A stretch of DNA of 42,500 bases from Symbiodinium natans (GCA_905221605.1 CAJNDS010001068.1:677175-719674), one strand, 5' to 3'. Shown: positions 7,600 to 15,384, counted from the first letter of the stretch. The notes: generated by a model from the letters alone, not told the origin. Program-made: numbers and translations.

Positions 7600-7920
7600 G
7601 GGCTTTAAGGGGCTTAGGGTTTAGGGTTTAGGGTTTAGGGTTTGGGGTTTGGGGTTTAGGGTTTAGGGTTTAGGAGCTCGGGGGCTTAGGGGTTTAGGGG
7701 TTTAGGGGTTTACGGGCTCTAAACCTGGTTTGGGGGTTCTAGGCGTTTTGGGTTTTAGGTTGTTTTTTTTTTTTTTTTTTTGGGGGGGGGGGGGGGTTAG
7801 GGCCCCTAGGTTTTTTTTGTGGGGAGGCTTGGGTCGGGGAAGGAAGGCTGGACGTCCGGCGGGAAGGAGGAATCCTTCCAAACGCTTCTTCCCGAAACTC
7901 GGGAAATTACCTTAAGCCCC
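7600..7920. other. TTTAGGG array, T-run/G-run block and spacer
   Basis: TTTAGGG array 7612-7712; a pure T run followed by a pure G run at 7763-7796; then a G-rich spacer. No supported gene. Confidence 0.6.
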
Positions 7921-7990
7921 AAACCCCTGAACCTTAAAAACTTAAAACCTTAAAACCTTAAAACCTAAAACCTAAAACCTGCACCCCAAC

Positions 7991-8134
7991 CGGCCGTGGG
8001 GTTTGGTTTAGCTTTGCGCTTGGGGTTGCTGGGAAAAGCCACAGATTGTGAGGCCGTTGTGTTATCTAGGACCCCCACAAAGAGATCGCCATTTAAAGGT
8101 TGGAATATGAAACAAAAATAGCACTCAGACTCGC
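7991..8134 (-). CDS. Candidate exon, 144 nt
   Basis: One of the longest uninterrupted minus-strand exons. Acceptor TTTTGGGTTTCAG, donor GGCCG|GTTGGGG. It reads ESECYFCFIFQPLNGDLFVG, then VLDNTTASQSVAFPSNPKRK and AKPNPTA. Mixed hydrophobic then basic/proline-rich. No family recognised. Confidence 0.7.
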
Positions 8135-8189
8135 CTGAAACCCAAAACCCCTCACCAACACCCCACCAAAAAACAAAAACCCTCATTTT

Positions 8190-8445
8190 CGGGTTTAGAG
8201 TTTAGAGTGCAACCCCTAGACTTCCGAAGCCCCGATTTGTACTGAACTTGGAACCCTAGAACAACCATTTACTTAGCTGCTTCTTCGGAATTATAGTGCC
8301 CCAAAAACTTAACAGCACATTCCCAAGTCTTTCTAAGCTATGACAACCATGTTTATGGCTTGATAAGATTATACAGGGGGCTAAGGGCAATAAAACTTCA
8401 GGATTCTGTTCAACCTTAGAAGCCCCCTATGACAACGAAAAATGC
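8190..8445. other. A+T-richer spacer with possible inverted repeat
   Basis: AGGGGGCTAAGGG near 8376 and TTAGAAGCCCCCT near 8417 are inverted copies about 28 bp apart. No coding frame supported. Confidence 0.4.
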
Positions 8446-8521
8446 CTAAACCCTAAACCCTAAACCCTAAACCCCAAACCCTAAACCCTAAACCCTAAAC
8501 CCTAAACCCTAAACCCTAAAC
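8446..8521. repeat. CCCTAAA array
   Basis: About ten units ending at the donor of exon 8522-8623. Confidence 0.92.
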
Positions 8522-8623
8522 CAACGAGCTGGCCTCCTCCTCTTCAGGCTCACTTTGCCCGCTGTGCCCGGGCCCATCGTCACCCCGGAGAAGTTCATTG
8601 CCGAGCAGCTGCAACTGGCGACT
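8522..8623 (-). CDS. Candidate exon, 34 codons
   Basis: Acceptor AGCCTTCCCAG, donor TTG|GTTTAGGG made by the adjacent array. Exactly 102 nt, phase 0 to 0. It starts SRQLQLLGNELLRGDDGPGH and ends with a glutamate-rich tail (SEPEEEEASSL). Confidence 0.7.
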
Positions 8624-8763
8624 CTGGGAAGGCTTCAGGGGTTTAGGGTTTAGGGTTTAGGGTTTAGGGTTTAGGGTTTAGGGTTTACCGGGGGTTTGGC
8701 AACCCTCTGGGCTGAACCCTAAACCCCGCTGCAGGGGTGTTGGGGGTTTGGTAACCCTCAACC

Positions 8764-8862
8764 CTACTAATTGCTTAAGAACCCCACAAAAATTAAAAAT
8801 TTTCTTCCTTATTAAGGGTAATAATGTGTTTTATTCTTTTGGGGTTCGTAAGCAAAAAGTAG
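8764..8862. mobile_element. Family C inverted-repeat element with 4-bp direct repeat
   Basis: Left end CTACTAATTGCTTAAGAACCCC and right end GGGGTTCGTAAGCAAAAAGTAG are inverted. Direct repeat AACC on both sides (8760-8763 and 8863-8866). 99 bp, no ORF. Relatives at 15119-15259 and 35442-35570. Confidence 0.75.
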
Positions 8863-8945
8863 AACCCTGAACCCTAAACCCTATGTCCTAACCCCTTTTT
8901 CCTGCTGACGCTTAAGGGTGGGGGATTAAGGATGGGTGGGTTTAC

Positions 8946-9066
8946 GGGGCTTGGAGATGTGGGTTTGCAAGGGTTGAGAGAAGTGCTCGAAAAAAATCGC
9001 GTCGCAGGGCCTCCGCAAACCACGATCCATCGGACATGGCGGCAGGCCCACGGGAAGTTGCCACAA
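8946..9066 (-). CDS. Candidate exon
   Basis: Acceptor TAGAAGCATAG, donor CCCC|GTAAACC. The frame contains TSRGPAAMSDGSWFAEALRR and DFFRALLSTLANPHLQA. If the GT is not used, a TAA stop follows at once, so it could also be terminal. Good amphipathic composition. Confidence 0.65.
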
Positions 9067-9157
9067 CTATGCTTCTAAACCCTAAACCCGAAACACATAA
9101 AAGTACATGTTTAGATCCATCTCCCCCTTTCACCTGACGGGAGGCCCTTAATGAGGC

Positions 9158-9250
9158 TTAAGTGGGAGGGCACGCAGAGCCAGGGCGCTTTTTGGAAGGG
9201 TGCACGAACATCTTCTTGAGGCTGCCTTCAACCCTACTTTGGAGACGACC
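9158..9250 (-). CDS. Candidate terminal exon
   Basis: Strong acceptor TATACTTTTTTCCAG. Reads GRLQSRVEGSLKKMFVHPSK then KRPGSACPPT and TAA. Exactly 31 codons including the stop. Basic, unknown. Confidence 0.65.
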   Translation of the reverse strand, partial: GRLQSRVEGSLKKMFVHPSKKRPGSACPPT

Positions 9251-9495
9251 CTGGAAAAAAGTATATACTTTCCTAGGCATAAATAGCCACAATGGGGAAC
9301 CCAGAACCAAGAAAAGTAGCCATAAGTAGATATAATCGGAACCCAGAACCAAGAAAAGTAGTTAAGTATGGTACTCCAACCCCACTAAAGGGCCCAGATC
9401 CCTGGCTGCCACAGCTGAAGCACTAAACGGCTGCCCTGGCGGGCACAGTTGGGCACAAACCCTACGGTCCAGGCCAGGCGTTTTCCGTTTTCTTT
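9251..9495. other. Spacer with exact 24-bp direct repeat
   Basis: GGAACCCAGAACCAAGAAAA and the next four bases (GTAG) occur identically at 9296-9319 and 9338-9361 (42-bp period). The rest is non-coding by eye. Confidence 0.6.
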
Positions 9496-9570
9496 TGGGG
9501 TTTAGGGTTTAGGGTTTAGGGTTTAGGGTTTAGGGTTTAGGGTTTAGGTTTAGGGTTTAGGGTTTAAGGT
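9495..9570. repeat. TTTAGGG array
   Basis: About ten units with one short unit. Confidence 0.92.
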
Positions 9571-9683
9571 TACCTACTCTTCTACTAAGACTCAGAGTCT
9601 GGAGGGTTAGTCTGCAAAAGGGGGTGGGGAACAGGTGATGTGCGCAAAATCCTTGCAAAGGTGAGACTCTTGTAACTACCCAC

Positions 9684-9751
9684 CTCACGCTGTCCCAGAC
9701 ATATGGACCAGATAGCCCGGGACTCATGGCACTTCGTTGGGAGAGTTGACC
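9684..9751 (-). CDS. Candidate exon
   Basis: Acceptor GGTGGGACAG next to a poly-G (minus) run, strong donor GAG|GTGGGTAG. Frame STLPTKCHESRAIWSICLGQ then RE. 68 nt, phase 2 to 0. Another frame is open over the same stretch. Confidence 0.55.
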
Positions 9752-9799
9752 CTGTCCCACCCCCCCCCCCCCCCCCCCCCCCCCCCTTCTCCCCCAAGC

Positions 9800-9885
9800 C
9801 CTGAACCCTAAACCCCCAAACCGAAATCCCGGAGCCCTAAACCCTAAACCCTAAACCCTAAACTCTAAACCCGAAACCCTAACTG
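9800..9885. repeat. Degenerate CCCTAAA array
   Basis: Mixed CCCTAAA/CCGAAAT units. Confidence 0.85.
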
Positions 9886-9900
9886 TATCTAGGCCGCCGG

Positions 9901-9990
9901 GCGCACGTCAACGGCGATGTCCTCGTGGCCTCGGCCGAAAGCGAGTGCCAGGAGCTCCTGGGCGTCCCTGCCACAGGTCGAAAGCTGCAA
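9901..9990 (-). CDS. Candidate exon
   Basis: Acceptor AACCTTGCAG at the right edge; the frame reads LSTCGRDAQELLALAFGRGH and EDIAVDV; donor probably GAC|GTGCGC. CCCTAAA left, TTTAGGG right. The plus strand is also open (HVNGDVLVASAESECQELLG), so strand is not certain. Confidence 0.5.
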
Positions 9991-9997
9991 GGTTTTC

Positions 9998-10080
9998 GGG
10001 TTTAGGGTTTAGGGTTTAGGGGTTTAGGGTTTAGGGTTTAGAGTTTAGGGTTTAGGGGTTAGGGGTTAGGGCTTAGGGTT
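9998..10080. repeat. Degenerate TTTAGGG array
   Basis: TTTAGGG with GGTTAGG variants. Confidence 0.88.
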
Positions 10081-10124
10081 GCTCCAGGGTGCTCTTGGGT
10101 TTGTAAAGTTTGGAGAGACTTTAC

Positions 10125-10347
10125 AGGGGTGTTGGGGTGGAAGGAGGCCAGTCGGATCATGAAGAGTAGGAGGGGCGGCTGGGTGTAGAGATGCTTTCAG
10201 ATTCAAAGGCAAACCGCAAACTGCCAAACCAACTCTTGGGGTTTCTGGCTCATATACCTTAGTAGGGACGATCAGTATGGTGCGTCCGACCCGAATATTT
10301 GCGTTCATTTGGTTTGCGAGGATTGCCGAACTATTCTCAAGCCACAC
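10125..10347 (-). CDS. Candidate exon or exon pair
   Basis: Open for 74 codons from the GAATAG region to a donor CCCT|GTAAAGTC. It includes ENSSAILANQMNANIRVGRT, ILIVPTKVYEPETPRVGLAV and a proline-rich end. An internal AAG|GTATATG is a second strong donor. Upstream, AAAG|GTACGT at 10350 could end a short first exon starting at an ATG. No family recognised. Confidence 0.5.
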
Positions 10348-10392
10348 GTACCTTTCAGCCGAGTCATGGCGCGTGAACTATTACCCTAAACT

Positions 10393-10465
10393 GGGGGTTT
10401 ACGAGAGTAAGGGACCCGTAGTATAGACCCCAAAATAGTAGGGTTCCCTTATCATAAGGACCCCC
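10393..10465. mobile_element. Family B element, short copy
   Basis: Left end GGGGGTTTACGAGAGTAAGG, right end AAGGACCCCC, flanked by AACT and AACA (one mismatch). Smaller than other family B copies (95-103 bp). Confidence 0.55.
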
Positions 10466-10517
10466 AACATGGTGCCCCGAAGAGCGGCCCTCACCCCCTA
10501 GAAGCCAAATCCGGTCT

Positions 10518-11035
10518 GGGTTTTAGGGGTTTAGGTTTAGGGTTCAGGGTTCCGGGTTAGGGTTTAGGGTTTAGGGTTTAGGGTTTAGGGTTTAGGGTTT
10601 AGGGTTTAGGGTTTAGGGTTTAGGGTTTAGGGTTTAGGGTTTAGGGTTTAGGGTTTAGGGTTTAGGGTCTAGGGTCTAGGGTCTAGGGTTTAGGGGCCCA
10701 GGGGCCCAAAGGGCCGACCTGTCACCCGCTTCGGCTGCTGCTGTGGCCCATGAGACGCCTCTGGCACAGGGAGGGTGGGTTTAGGGCCTAAGGTTCAAGG
10801 GATTAGGGTTCAGGGGCTTTAGGGGTTTAAGAGCTGCAGGGGGTTTAGGGTTTAGGGTTATAGGTTTAGGGTGGGTTTGGGGTTTAAGGTTCAAGGGATT
10901 AGGGTGTAGGGTTATAGGGTTTTACGGTTTAGGTTTTTCAGGGGTTTAGGGGTTCAGGGGTTTTAGGGCTTTAAGAGCTGCAGAGGATTTAGGGGTTTAG
11001 GGTTTTAGGGTTTTAGGGTTGTGGAGTTGAGGGTT
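10518..11035. repeat. TTTAGGG array followed by degenerate TTTAGGG-derived region
   Basis: About 22 good units (10556-10690), then an 80-bp coding-like insert (10700-10780, minus frame ASHGPQQQPKR before GTGACAGG) and a degenerate G/T-rich tail with near-duplicate halves (10790-10880 and 10882-11010 share GGTTCAAGGGATTAGGG, TTTAAGAGCTGCAG). Confidence 0.8.
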
Positions 11036-11085
11036 GAGTTGTATTTTGACCAATAACAGAAATAGAAACCCTGCTTCATATACAC

Positions 11086-11153
11086 CTTGGAGAAATTTGA
11101 TCGGCCCAGGGCTCCCTGAACTCAAGCCTAGCTGCACTGGCTTTCGTAACCAT
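11086..11153 (-). CDS. Candidate first exon
   Basis: ATG followed by VTKASAARLEFREPWADQI and SP; donor CCAAG|GTGTATATG. 68 nt from the ATG. Alternatively GTGCAG within it is an acceptor and the exon is internal and shorter. Confidence 0.55.
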
Positions 11154-11156
11154 CCT

Positions 11157-11225
11157 ACACCCTAAACCCTAAACCCTAAACCCGAAACCCCAAACCCGAA
11201 ACCCCAAACCCGAAACCCTAAAACC
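11157..11225. repeat. CCCTAAA/CCCGAAA array
   Basis: Alternating CCCTAAA, CCCGAAA and CCCCAAA units. 11226-11296 is open on both strands (plus SAEGKEFQELGFEISG) and is not assigned. Confidence 0.88.
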
Positions 11226-11370
11226 ACGGTAAAAGGGTCTAGGATTCAGAGTGCCGAGGGCAAGGAGTTTCAAGAGTTGGGCTTCGAGATTTCAGGGGCC
11301 CTAAACCCTCAACCCTAAAAAAACCCTAAACCCCTAAACCCCTAAGCCCCTAAAACCTAAAACCCTAGAC

Positions 11371-11436
11371 CCCCTTGTGGTGCGCCTGCATGAACATCCT
11401 TCTTGACGCCGTTGGCGCCATAGAAGTAGTCCTCAG
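11371..11436 (-). CDS. Candidate exon
   Basis: Acceptor TAGTCGGGTGCAG, frame EDYFYGANGVKKDVHAGAPQ, donor GG|GTCTAGGG. 66 nt, phase 2 to 1. Good codon use, unknown function. Confidence 0.65.
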
Positions 11437-11469
11437 CTGCACCCGACTAGGAAGGCACCGAAATAGACT

Positions 11470-11683
11470 CCTAGACCCTAAACCCTCAACCCTCAACCCC
11501 AAACCCTAAGCATCCAGAACTCAACAGTTCAACCTGATCAAACCTCTTAAACACCTTCAGATTAAGTCCCTGACCTCTAAGAAAGGATCGTTCAGGGTAG
11601 AAACTCCTTCTTAAGGGGATTCGGGGCCCTCTGACAACACCCCCCGCCTGACCTCACAGTAAACCCTTCAGGATTGAGGGCTT
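11470..11683. other. Spacer, no gene seen
   Basis: CCCTAAA/CCCTCAA words at the left, then a unique A/C-rich stretch with frequent stops in all frames. Confidence 0.4.
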
Positions 11684-11896
11684 ACTTGGAGGTTCATGGA
11701 ACTTACTGACCAGTTATGACTGTACTTCTAACCCACTTAGAAGCCCTCTAAGTGCCCTAATGTGGCTCTAAGTATATTACTGTACAGGTACAATTGGTTA
11801 GTAAGTACCCTAAACCCTAAACCTGAAACCCTAAACCCTAAACCCTAAACCCTAAACCCTACAATTGGTTAAGAAGTGCCATGAACCTCCAAGTAA
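11684..11896. mobile_element. Family A element interrupted by a telomere-type array
   Basis: Outer ends TTACTTGGAGGTTCATGG and CCATGAACCTCCAAGTAA are inverted. A CCCTAAA array (11808-11860) sits inside, flanked by two copies of a 20-bp segment of the element (11790-11809 and 11861-11880, 17 of 20 identical). An uninterrupted relative at 38291-38433 has one copy of this segment. Confidence 0.8.
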
Positions 11897-11914
11897 GGTT
11901 TGGGGCCCCTTCGC

Positions 11915-11988
11915 CTGCGCCAGCAAAGACTGCGCCGTGGTGTCGCCGCGCGCTGCGGCGTCGGTGAGGCCCTGCGGCCGGAAGTTGG
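11915..11988 (-). CDS. Candidate exon
   Basis: Acceptor CCAATCCCCAAG, frame NFRPQGLTDAAARGDTTAQS then LLAQ, GC-type donor CAG|GCGAAG. 74 nt, phase 2 to 0. G+C-rich, unknown. It lies just right of a family A element. Confidence 0.6.
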
Positions 11989-11997
11989 CTTGGGGAT

Positions 11998-12110
11998 TGG
12001 GGTTTAGGGTTTGGGGTTTGGGGTTTGGGGTTTGGGGTTTAGGGTTTGGGGTTTAGGGTTTAGGGTTCAGGGTTTGGGGTTTGGGGTTTAGGGTCTAGGG
12101 TCTAGGGGCT
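11998..12110. repeat. TTTAGGG/TTTGGGG array
   Basis: Alternating patches of both units. Confidence 0.9.
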
Positions 12111-12152
12111 TCTGTGTGGGCACCCCCCCCTGCTGAACCGTGGTTAGTACAC

Positions 12153-12235
12153 TTCGGGTTGGAAATATTTCCTTTTGAGCTTGAACGAAAGCAAATAGCG
12201 CCAGCCATATTGGTGGAACCCACACAAGGGCACGC
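12153..12235 (-). CDS. Candidate exon
   Basis: Frame VPLCGFHQYGWRYLLSFKLK and RKYFQPE; acceptor CGAGAAGAG, donor GAA|GTGTAC; if the donor is not used a TAA follows after two codons. 83 nt. Aromatic and basic, unlike the coiled-coil-like exons. Confidence 0.6.
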
Positions 12236-12293
12236 CTCTTCTCGGAAGGCCCCCCCCCCCCCCACATGAAACCCTAAACCCTAAACGTTAAAC

Positions 12294-12376
12294 CCTGCTG
12301 GAGGGGATGCTGGGCTTGGTCGTGGGTTGTACGGCGATTCTTCTTGCTCTTATGAGCGCTTCTCTTGCTCTTGCTA
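12294..12376 (-). CDS. Candidate exon, K/S-rich
   Basis: Frame SKSKRSAHKSKKNRRTTHDQ then AQHPLQQ; donor CAGG|GTTTAAC; acceptor GGTAG. 83 nt. It could encode a basic disordered tail. The plus strand is open too and would encode a hydrophobic signal-like peptide, probably the antisense shadow. Confidence 0.55.
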
Positions 12377-12399
12377 CTACCACTCCAACTACCCCCTCC

Positions 12400-12563
12400 A
12401 AACCCTAAACCCTAAGCCCTAAGCCCTAAGCCTAAACCCTAAACCCTAAACCCTAAACCCTAAAACCCTAAAACCCTAAAACCCTAAACCCTAAACCCTA
12501 AACCCTAAACCCTAAACCCTAAAACCCTAAACCCTAAACCCTAAACCCTAAACCCTAAACCTA
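12400..12563. repeat. Long CCCTAAA array
   Basis: About 22 units with CCCTAAAA and CCCTAAGC variants. Confidence 0.92.
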
Positions 12564-12564
12564 C

Positions 12565-12635
12565 CGACACAACTTCTTTGTTGCCATTGGTATTTCATGC
12601 TCCTATTTCTCAGTAGCGATTTCTTCCCCGAAGAC
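12565..12635 (-). CDS. Candidate exon, basic
   Basis: Acceptor GCTTTGTCAG, frame SSGKKSLLRNRSMKYQWQQR then SCV, donor GTCG|GTAGGTTT. 71 nt. A competing plus-strand reading starts after TTTCTCAG (DFFPEDLTKLQLPSDD). Confidence 0.5.
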
Positions 12636-12661
12636 CTGACAAAGCTACAGCTTCCATCTGA

Positions 12662-12772
12662 TGATGGGGTTTAGGGTTTAGGGTTTAGGGTTTAGGGTTT
12701 AGGGTTTAGGGTTTAGGGTTTAGGGTTTAGGGTTTAGGGTTTAGGGTTTAGGGTTTAGGGTTTAGGGATTGC
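12662..12772. repeat. TTTAGGG array
   Basis: About 16 perfect units. Confidence 0.93.
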
Positions 12773-12784
12773 CCACACCAGAAC

Positions 12785-13004
12785 CTGCGCAGCCAGGAGT
12801 AACCACTGCGACTTTCTGTAACTCCCCTGAGATGGCCCTTAAAACCCTCTAAAGCATCTTCCCAAATCTGATCCTCTAAAACCCGATACGGGACAACAGT
12901 ACAATATCCCAAGGGCTAGCCAGTCTCTAAACCCCCCCCCCCTGCCGACCCTGAGCCCTTCACCAATGCCTTATGGATGCCGACATCTTCGTCGTTTCCA
13001 AATC
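12785..13004 (-). CDS. Two possible micro-exons
   Basis: 12785-12815 (acceptor GAGTTACAG, donor GCGCAG|GTTCTG; KVAVVTPGCA) and 12964-13004 (acceptor AGTCCAG, donor ATTG|GTGAAGG; DLETTKMSASIRH). Good splice words but very short; weak. Confidence 0.3.
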
Positions 13005-13026
13005 CTGGACTGAAGCTCAGGAAGCT

Positions 13027-13180
13027 CTGGGTTCAGGGTTTAGGGTTCGGGGTTTAGAGTTTTAGGGTTTAGGGTTTAGGGCTTCTTTGACCTTCTGGAT
13101 TCTGGGGGTCAGTAAAAGGGGGTTGAGGGTTTTAGTAGCTTAAGGCTTCTACATTTAGGGTTTAGGGCTTAGGGTTGGCA
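13027..13180. repeat. Degenerate TTTAGGG region
   Basis: TTTAGGG and variants with a unique insert; no gene. Confidence 0.7.
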
Positions 13181-13181
13181 G

Positions 13182-13228
13182 GTGGACCCGGACGACTTCC
13201 AGCAGAGGCACGGCACAAGGGATTGCAG
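13182..13228 (+). CDS. Candidate small exon
   Basis: Acceptor TTGGCAG, frame VDPDDFQQRHGTRDC, donor GCAG|GTGGGC. 47 nt, phase 0 to 2. Both splice words are close to consensus. Confidence 0.5.
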
Positions 13229-13260
13229 GTGGGCGGGGGCTTCTTTTTGGTTGTGGTACT

Positions 13261-13425
13261 CCTAAACCCCTCAACCCTAAACCCCCTAAACCCTAAACTC
13301 CCCTAACCCCCCCAACCCTACACCCTACACCCTACACCCTACACCCTACACCCTAAACCCTAAACCCTAAACCCTAGACCCTAAACCCTAAACCCTAACC
13401 CCCCCCCCCCTAACCCCTAAACCCA
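13261..13425. repeat. CCCTAAA/CCCTACA array
   Basis: A run of five CCCTACA units inside CCCTAAA, plus a C run. Confidence 0.9.
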
Positions 13426-13426
13426 C

Positions 13427-13494
13427 CCTATTCGCCATGCTGTCTTCAGCTGCCCTGCCAAACGTGCTGCTTAGGCACGCCATGATGTCGAGTC
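13427..13494 (-). CDS. Candidate exon
   Basis: Frame LDI then MACLSSTFGRAAEDSMANR, donor AGG|GTGGGT. Acceptor GGCACTGAG is weak; the ATG could be a start. The plus strand also has an open frame with an ATG. Confidence 0.45.
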
Positions 13495-13553
13495 CTCAGT
13501 GCCTGGGGTTTAGGGTTTAGGGTTTAGGGTTTAGGATTTAGGGTTTAGGGTTT

Positions 13554-13800
13554 AGCCGACTTATTAGTAGGACTCTGGTTGTCCTGGGGTTCTGGGGCTT
13601 ATAGGACTTAGGGTTCAGGGTTTAGGGTTTGGAGTTTAAGGTTAGGGTTTATAGGGCTTAGGGTTTAGGGTTTAAGGTTAAGGTTTATAGGGTTTAGGGG
13701 TTAGGGTTTAGGGTTTAGCCGACTTGTTAGTAGGACTCTGGTTGTCCTGGGGTTTTGGGGCTTATAGGACTTAAGGTTCAGGGTTTAGGGTTTGGGGTTT
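13554..13800. repeat. Duplicated coding-like segment
   Basis: An 80-bp stretch starting GCCGACTTATTAGTAGGACT at 13555 recurs at 13718 (163-bp period) with few changes. On the minus strand both copies encode DNQSPTNKSAK after a CCCCAG acceptor, and one difference is synonymous (AAT/AAC). TTTAGGG-type repeat separates them. Confidence 0.7.
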
Positions 13801-13915
13801 CGGGTGTAGGGTTTACTCATGTTCCCCCCCCCCCCCCCCCAACAGCATAAAGCCGATCAGCTATGCGGTTGACCAGCCTGTCTACTTTGTAGGGCTGATG
13901 CATGGGCCTACATAA

Positions 13916-14179
13916 TTGCCAATAGCATACCCGCGCACCATCCCCTGTATCATGTATCAGCAAGGCAAAAAGGTACCCCCAAATACTCATGCTGACAACA
14001 TAGGACCCGACATGAGTTCAATATTCTGCTCACCAGCCCTGAACCCTGGGATGTTCTCCCTCATACTAACAGTCCTTAATCGGAAATTCGCATCTAGAAT
14101 CCCTACTAAGGACTGTTCGCAAAAAGGAGAACATGCCAACCTCAACCAGGCACCCCCAACCCTGGACGCCGAACCCTAA
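13916..14179 (+). CDS. ORF of uncertain status
   Basis: 87 codons open on the plus strand, including GKKVPPNTHADNIGPDMSSI. Its second half overlaps a palindromic element (14048-14140), which argues against it being one exon. Confidence 0.3.
   Translation: MPIAYPRTIPCIMYQQGKKVPPNTHADNIGPDMSSIFCSPALNPGMFSLILTVLNRKFASRIPTKDCSQKGEHANLNQAPPTLDAEP
14048..14140. mobile_element. Palindromic element (family E)
   Basis: GGGATGTTCTCC with its inverse GGAGAACATGCC, and inner AACAGTCCTTA with TAAGGACTGTT. About 93 bp. The outer word is shared with the smaller palindrome at 40732-40782. Confidence 0.6.
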
Positions 14180-14189
14180 GCCGGCCCAC

Positions 14190-14264
14190 CAGGAATGGTG
14201 TACGTCTTGCCTGTGCTGCTGCTTGATTTTCGAGTGTGGTGCTTCGGGCTTCGGGGCGACAGCG
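14190..14264 (-). CDS. Candidate exon
   Basis: Acceptor CTCTGATTAG, frame PKPEAPHSKIKQQHRQDVHH preceded by AVA, donor CCTG|GTGGGCC. 75 nt, histidine/lysine/glutamine-rich. Confidence 0.55.
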
Positions 14265-14328
14265 CTAATCAGAGTTCGACACGAAGACAATGACGTTAGA
14301 CTAGACCGAGGTAAACTAGGAAAAAACA

Positions 14329-14407
14329 GGGTGCCCTCTTGGGCTTTCAGAGGCTTAGAGGGGAACAGCAACCCTAGAAAAAGGAAATAAGGGCCTACTC
14401 CGGGTCC
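14329..14407. repeat. Dispersed 80-90 bp repeat, copy 1
   Basis: Shares its 3' end AAGGGCCTACTCCGGGTCC (18 of 19) and a general layout with 39469-39555. In both the frame KGNKGLLRV is kept. Confidence 0.6.
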
Positions 14408-14690
14408 TAGTAGATGCAGGTGAGCTGCCTGAACAAGAGGTCCAGAGCAAGGGTATCAGCCACCGGGCGCATGAAGCGAATGCAGGTGACCGCATGGTCG
14501 AATCGGGGCTTCAAGGGTTAGTGTCGAGCCTTTATTCACATGGGGGTTTACGAAAATAGGGGACCCCTTGACCCCCCAAATAAAAAGATTTCCATATAGG
14601 ATCCCAACAAGGTAACCCCTAATTTCGGAAACCCCCACATGGCTGTGGCGGAATCAACCCTCGCTGCTTGTTGCAAGTTGGTGCGGGCCG
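14359..14690 (+). CDS. Candidate exon interrupted by a family B element
   Basis: After the acceptor AGAGGCTTAG the frame runs LEKGNKGLLRVLVDAGELPE, QEVQSKGISHRAHEANAGDR, MVESGLQGLVSSLYS to CAT at 14541. A family B element (14542-14636) with direct repeat ACAT follows. Skipping the element and one ACAT, the frame continues HGCGGINPRCLLQVGAG to a strong donor CCG|GTGAGAGT. About 77 codons. Unknown family. Confidence 0.7.
14542..14636. mobile_element. Family B element inside a coding segment
   Basis: Ends GGGGGTTTACGAAAATAGGGG and CCTAATTTCGGAAACCCCC, inverted. Perfect 4-bp direct repeat ACAT (14538-14541, 14637-14640). 95 bp, no ORF. Confidence 0.8.
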
Positions 14691-14839
14691 GTGAGAGTGC
14701 TCAATCCCTGGATATATGAAAGGTGCGGTGTACAAAGGGTTCTCATAGACCCGCAGCCAACGGGGGTTGGGGAGGGGGTGGGGTGGGGTTGTGCATACCT
14801 AGGCTGAAGAAGCTCTTATCTGAAGGGATTACAGATGAG

Positions 14840-15118
14840 ATTGGGCCCTGGGTGCTGCATGTCATACGGCTTATGAGACTATCTCTCCACGGCAAGATGC
14901 CGTTAAAGCTGAAATGGCGACATTCAGCAAGCATCACAACACCGCAGCAGTAGCTTCGAGGTGTTTGGAGGTTCCTGGGTACTTAGAAGTAGGATTCTAA
15001 GTACCCTAAAAAATAGGGCTATATGTATAGCTACCATACCAATAAGACTACTTATAACTCCCCAGGAACCTCCAGGTCGATGCCACCACAACTAAACCGA
15101 ACCTGTCCTAGCAATTAG
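14840..15118 (+). CDS. Candidate terminal exon interrupted by a family A element
   Basis: Frame WALGAACHTAYETISPRQDA, VKAEMATFSKHHNTAAVAS, then a family A element, then MPPQLNRTCPSN and TAG. Removing either the element plus one TCGA copy, or GT...AG (14961-15075), keeps the frame. The acceptor at GATGAG is weak. Unknown protein. Confidence 0.65.
14960..15076. mobile_element. Family A element with TCGA direct repeat
   Basis: Inverted ends GTTTGGAGGTTCCTGGG and CCCAGGAACCTCCAGG; TCGA on both sides (14956-14959, 15077-15080). It begins (one base in) with GTGTTTGG and ends CTCCAG, so canonical splicing is also possible. Confidence 0.75.
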
Positions 15119-15259
15119 CTGCTGTTTGCTTAAGAACCCACCCACAAACAAATTAAACAACATTCCTTGCGAAAAGGGTAATACAGGGAATCCTTATTGC
15201 CTTCCATCATTTTTTTTTTTTTTTTTGGGGGGGGGGGGGGGTTCTGTAGCAAATGGTAG
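15119..15259. mobile_element. Family C element
   Basis: Ends CTGCTGTTTGCTTAAGAACCC and GGTTCTGTAGCAAATGGTAG; flanks TTAG/TTAA. The interior has a T run followed by a G run (about 15211-15241), as in the copy at 35442. Confidence 0.7.
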
Positions 15260-15264
15260 TTAAA

Positions 15265-15320
15265 GGAACAGTGAAGTTGAAGCAGAAACGCTACTTTGCT
15301 TTTTGCTATGCGTGCTGAGC
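15265..15320. other. Coding-like segment, strand undecided
   Basis: Plus: GTVKLKQKRYFAFCYA before GTGCTG. Minus: QLSTHSKKQSSVSASTSL. Not resolved. Confidence 0.3.
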
Positions 15321-15384
15321 TGCCCTATGAAACACTAGACCCCTAGATCCTAAACCCAATTTGCCCCTTGCCTTGCTTGTGAAC

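Noticed and set aside
7730-7915. Plus ORF with phenylalanine/glycine run
   Set aside because: Spans a T run and G run; composition only.
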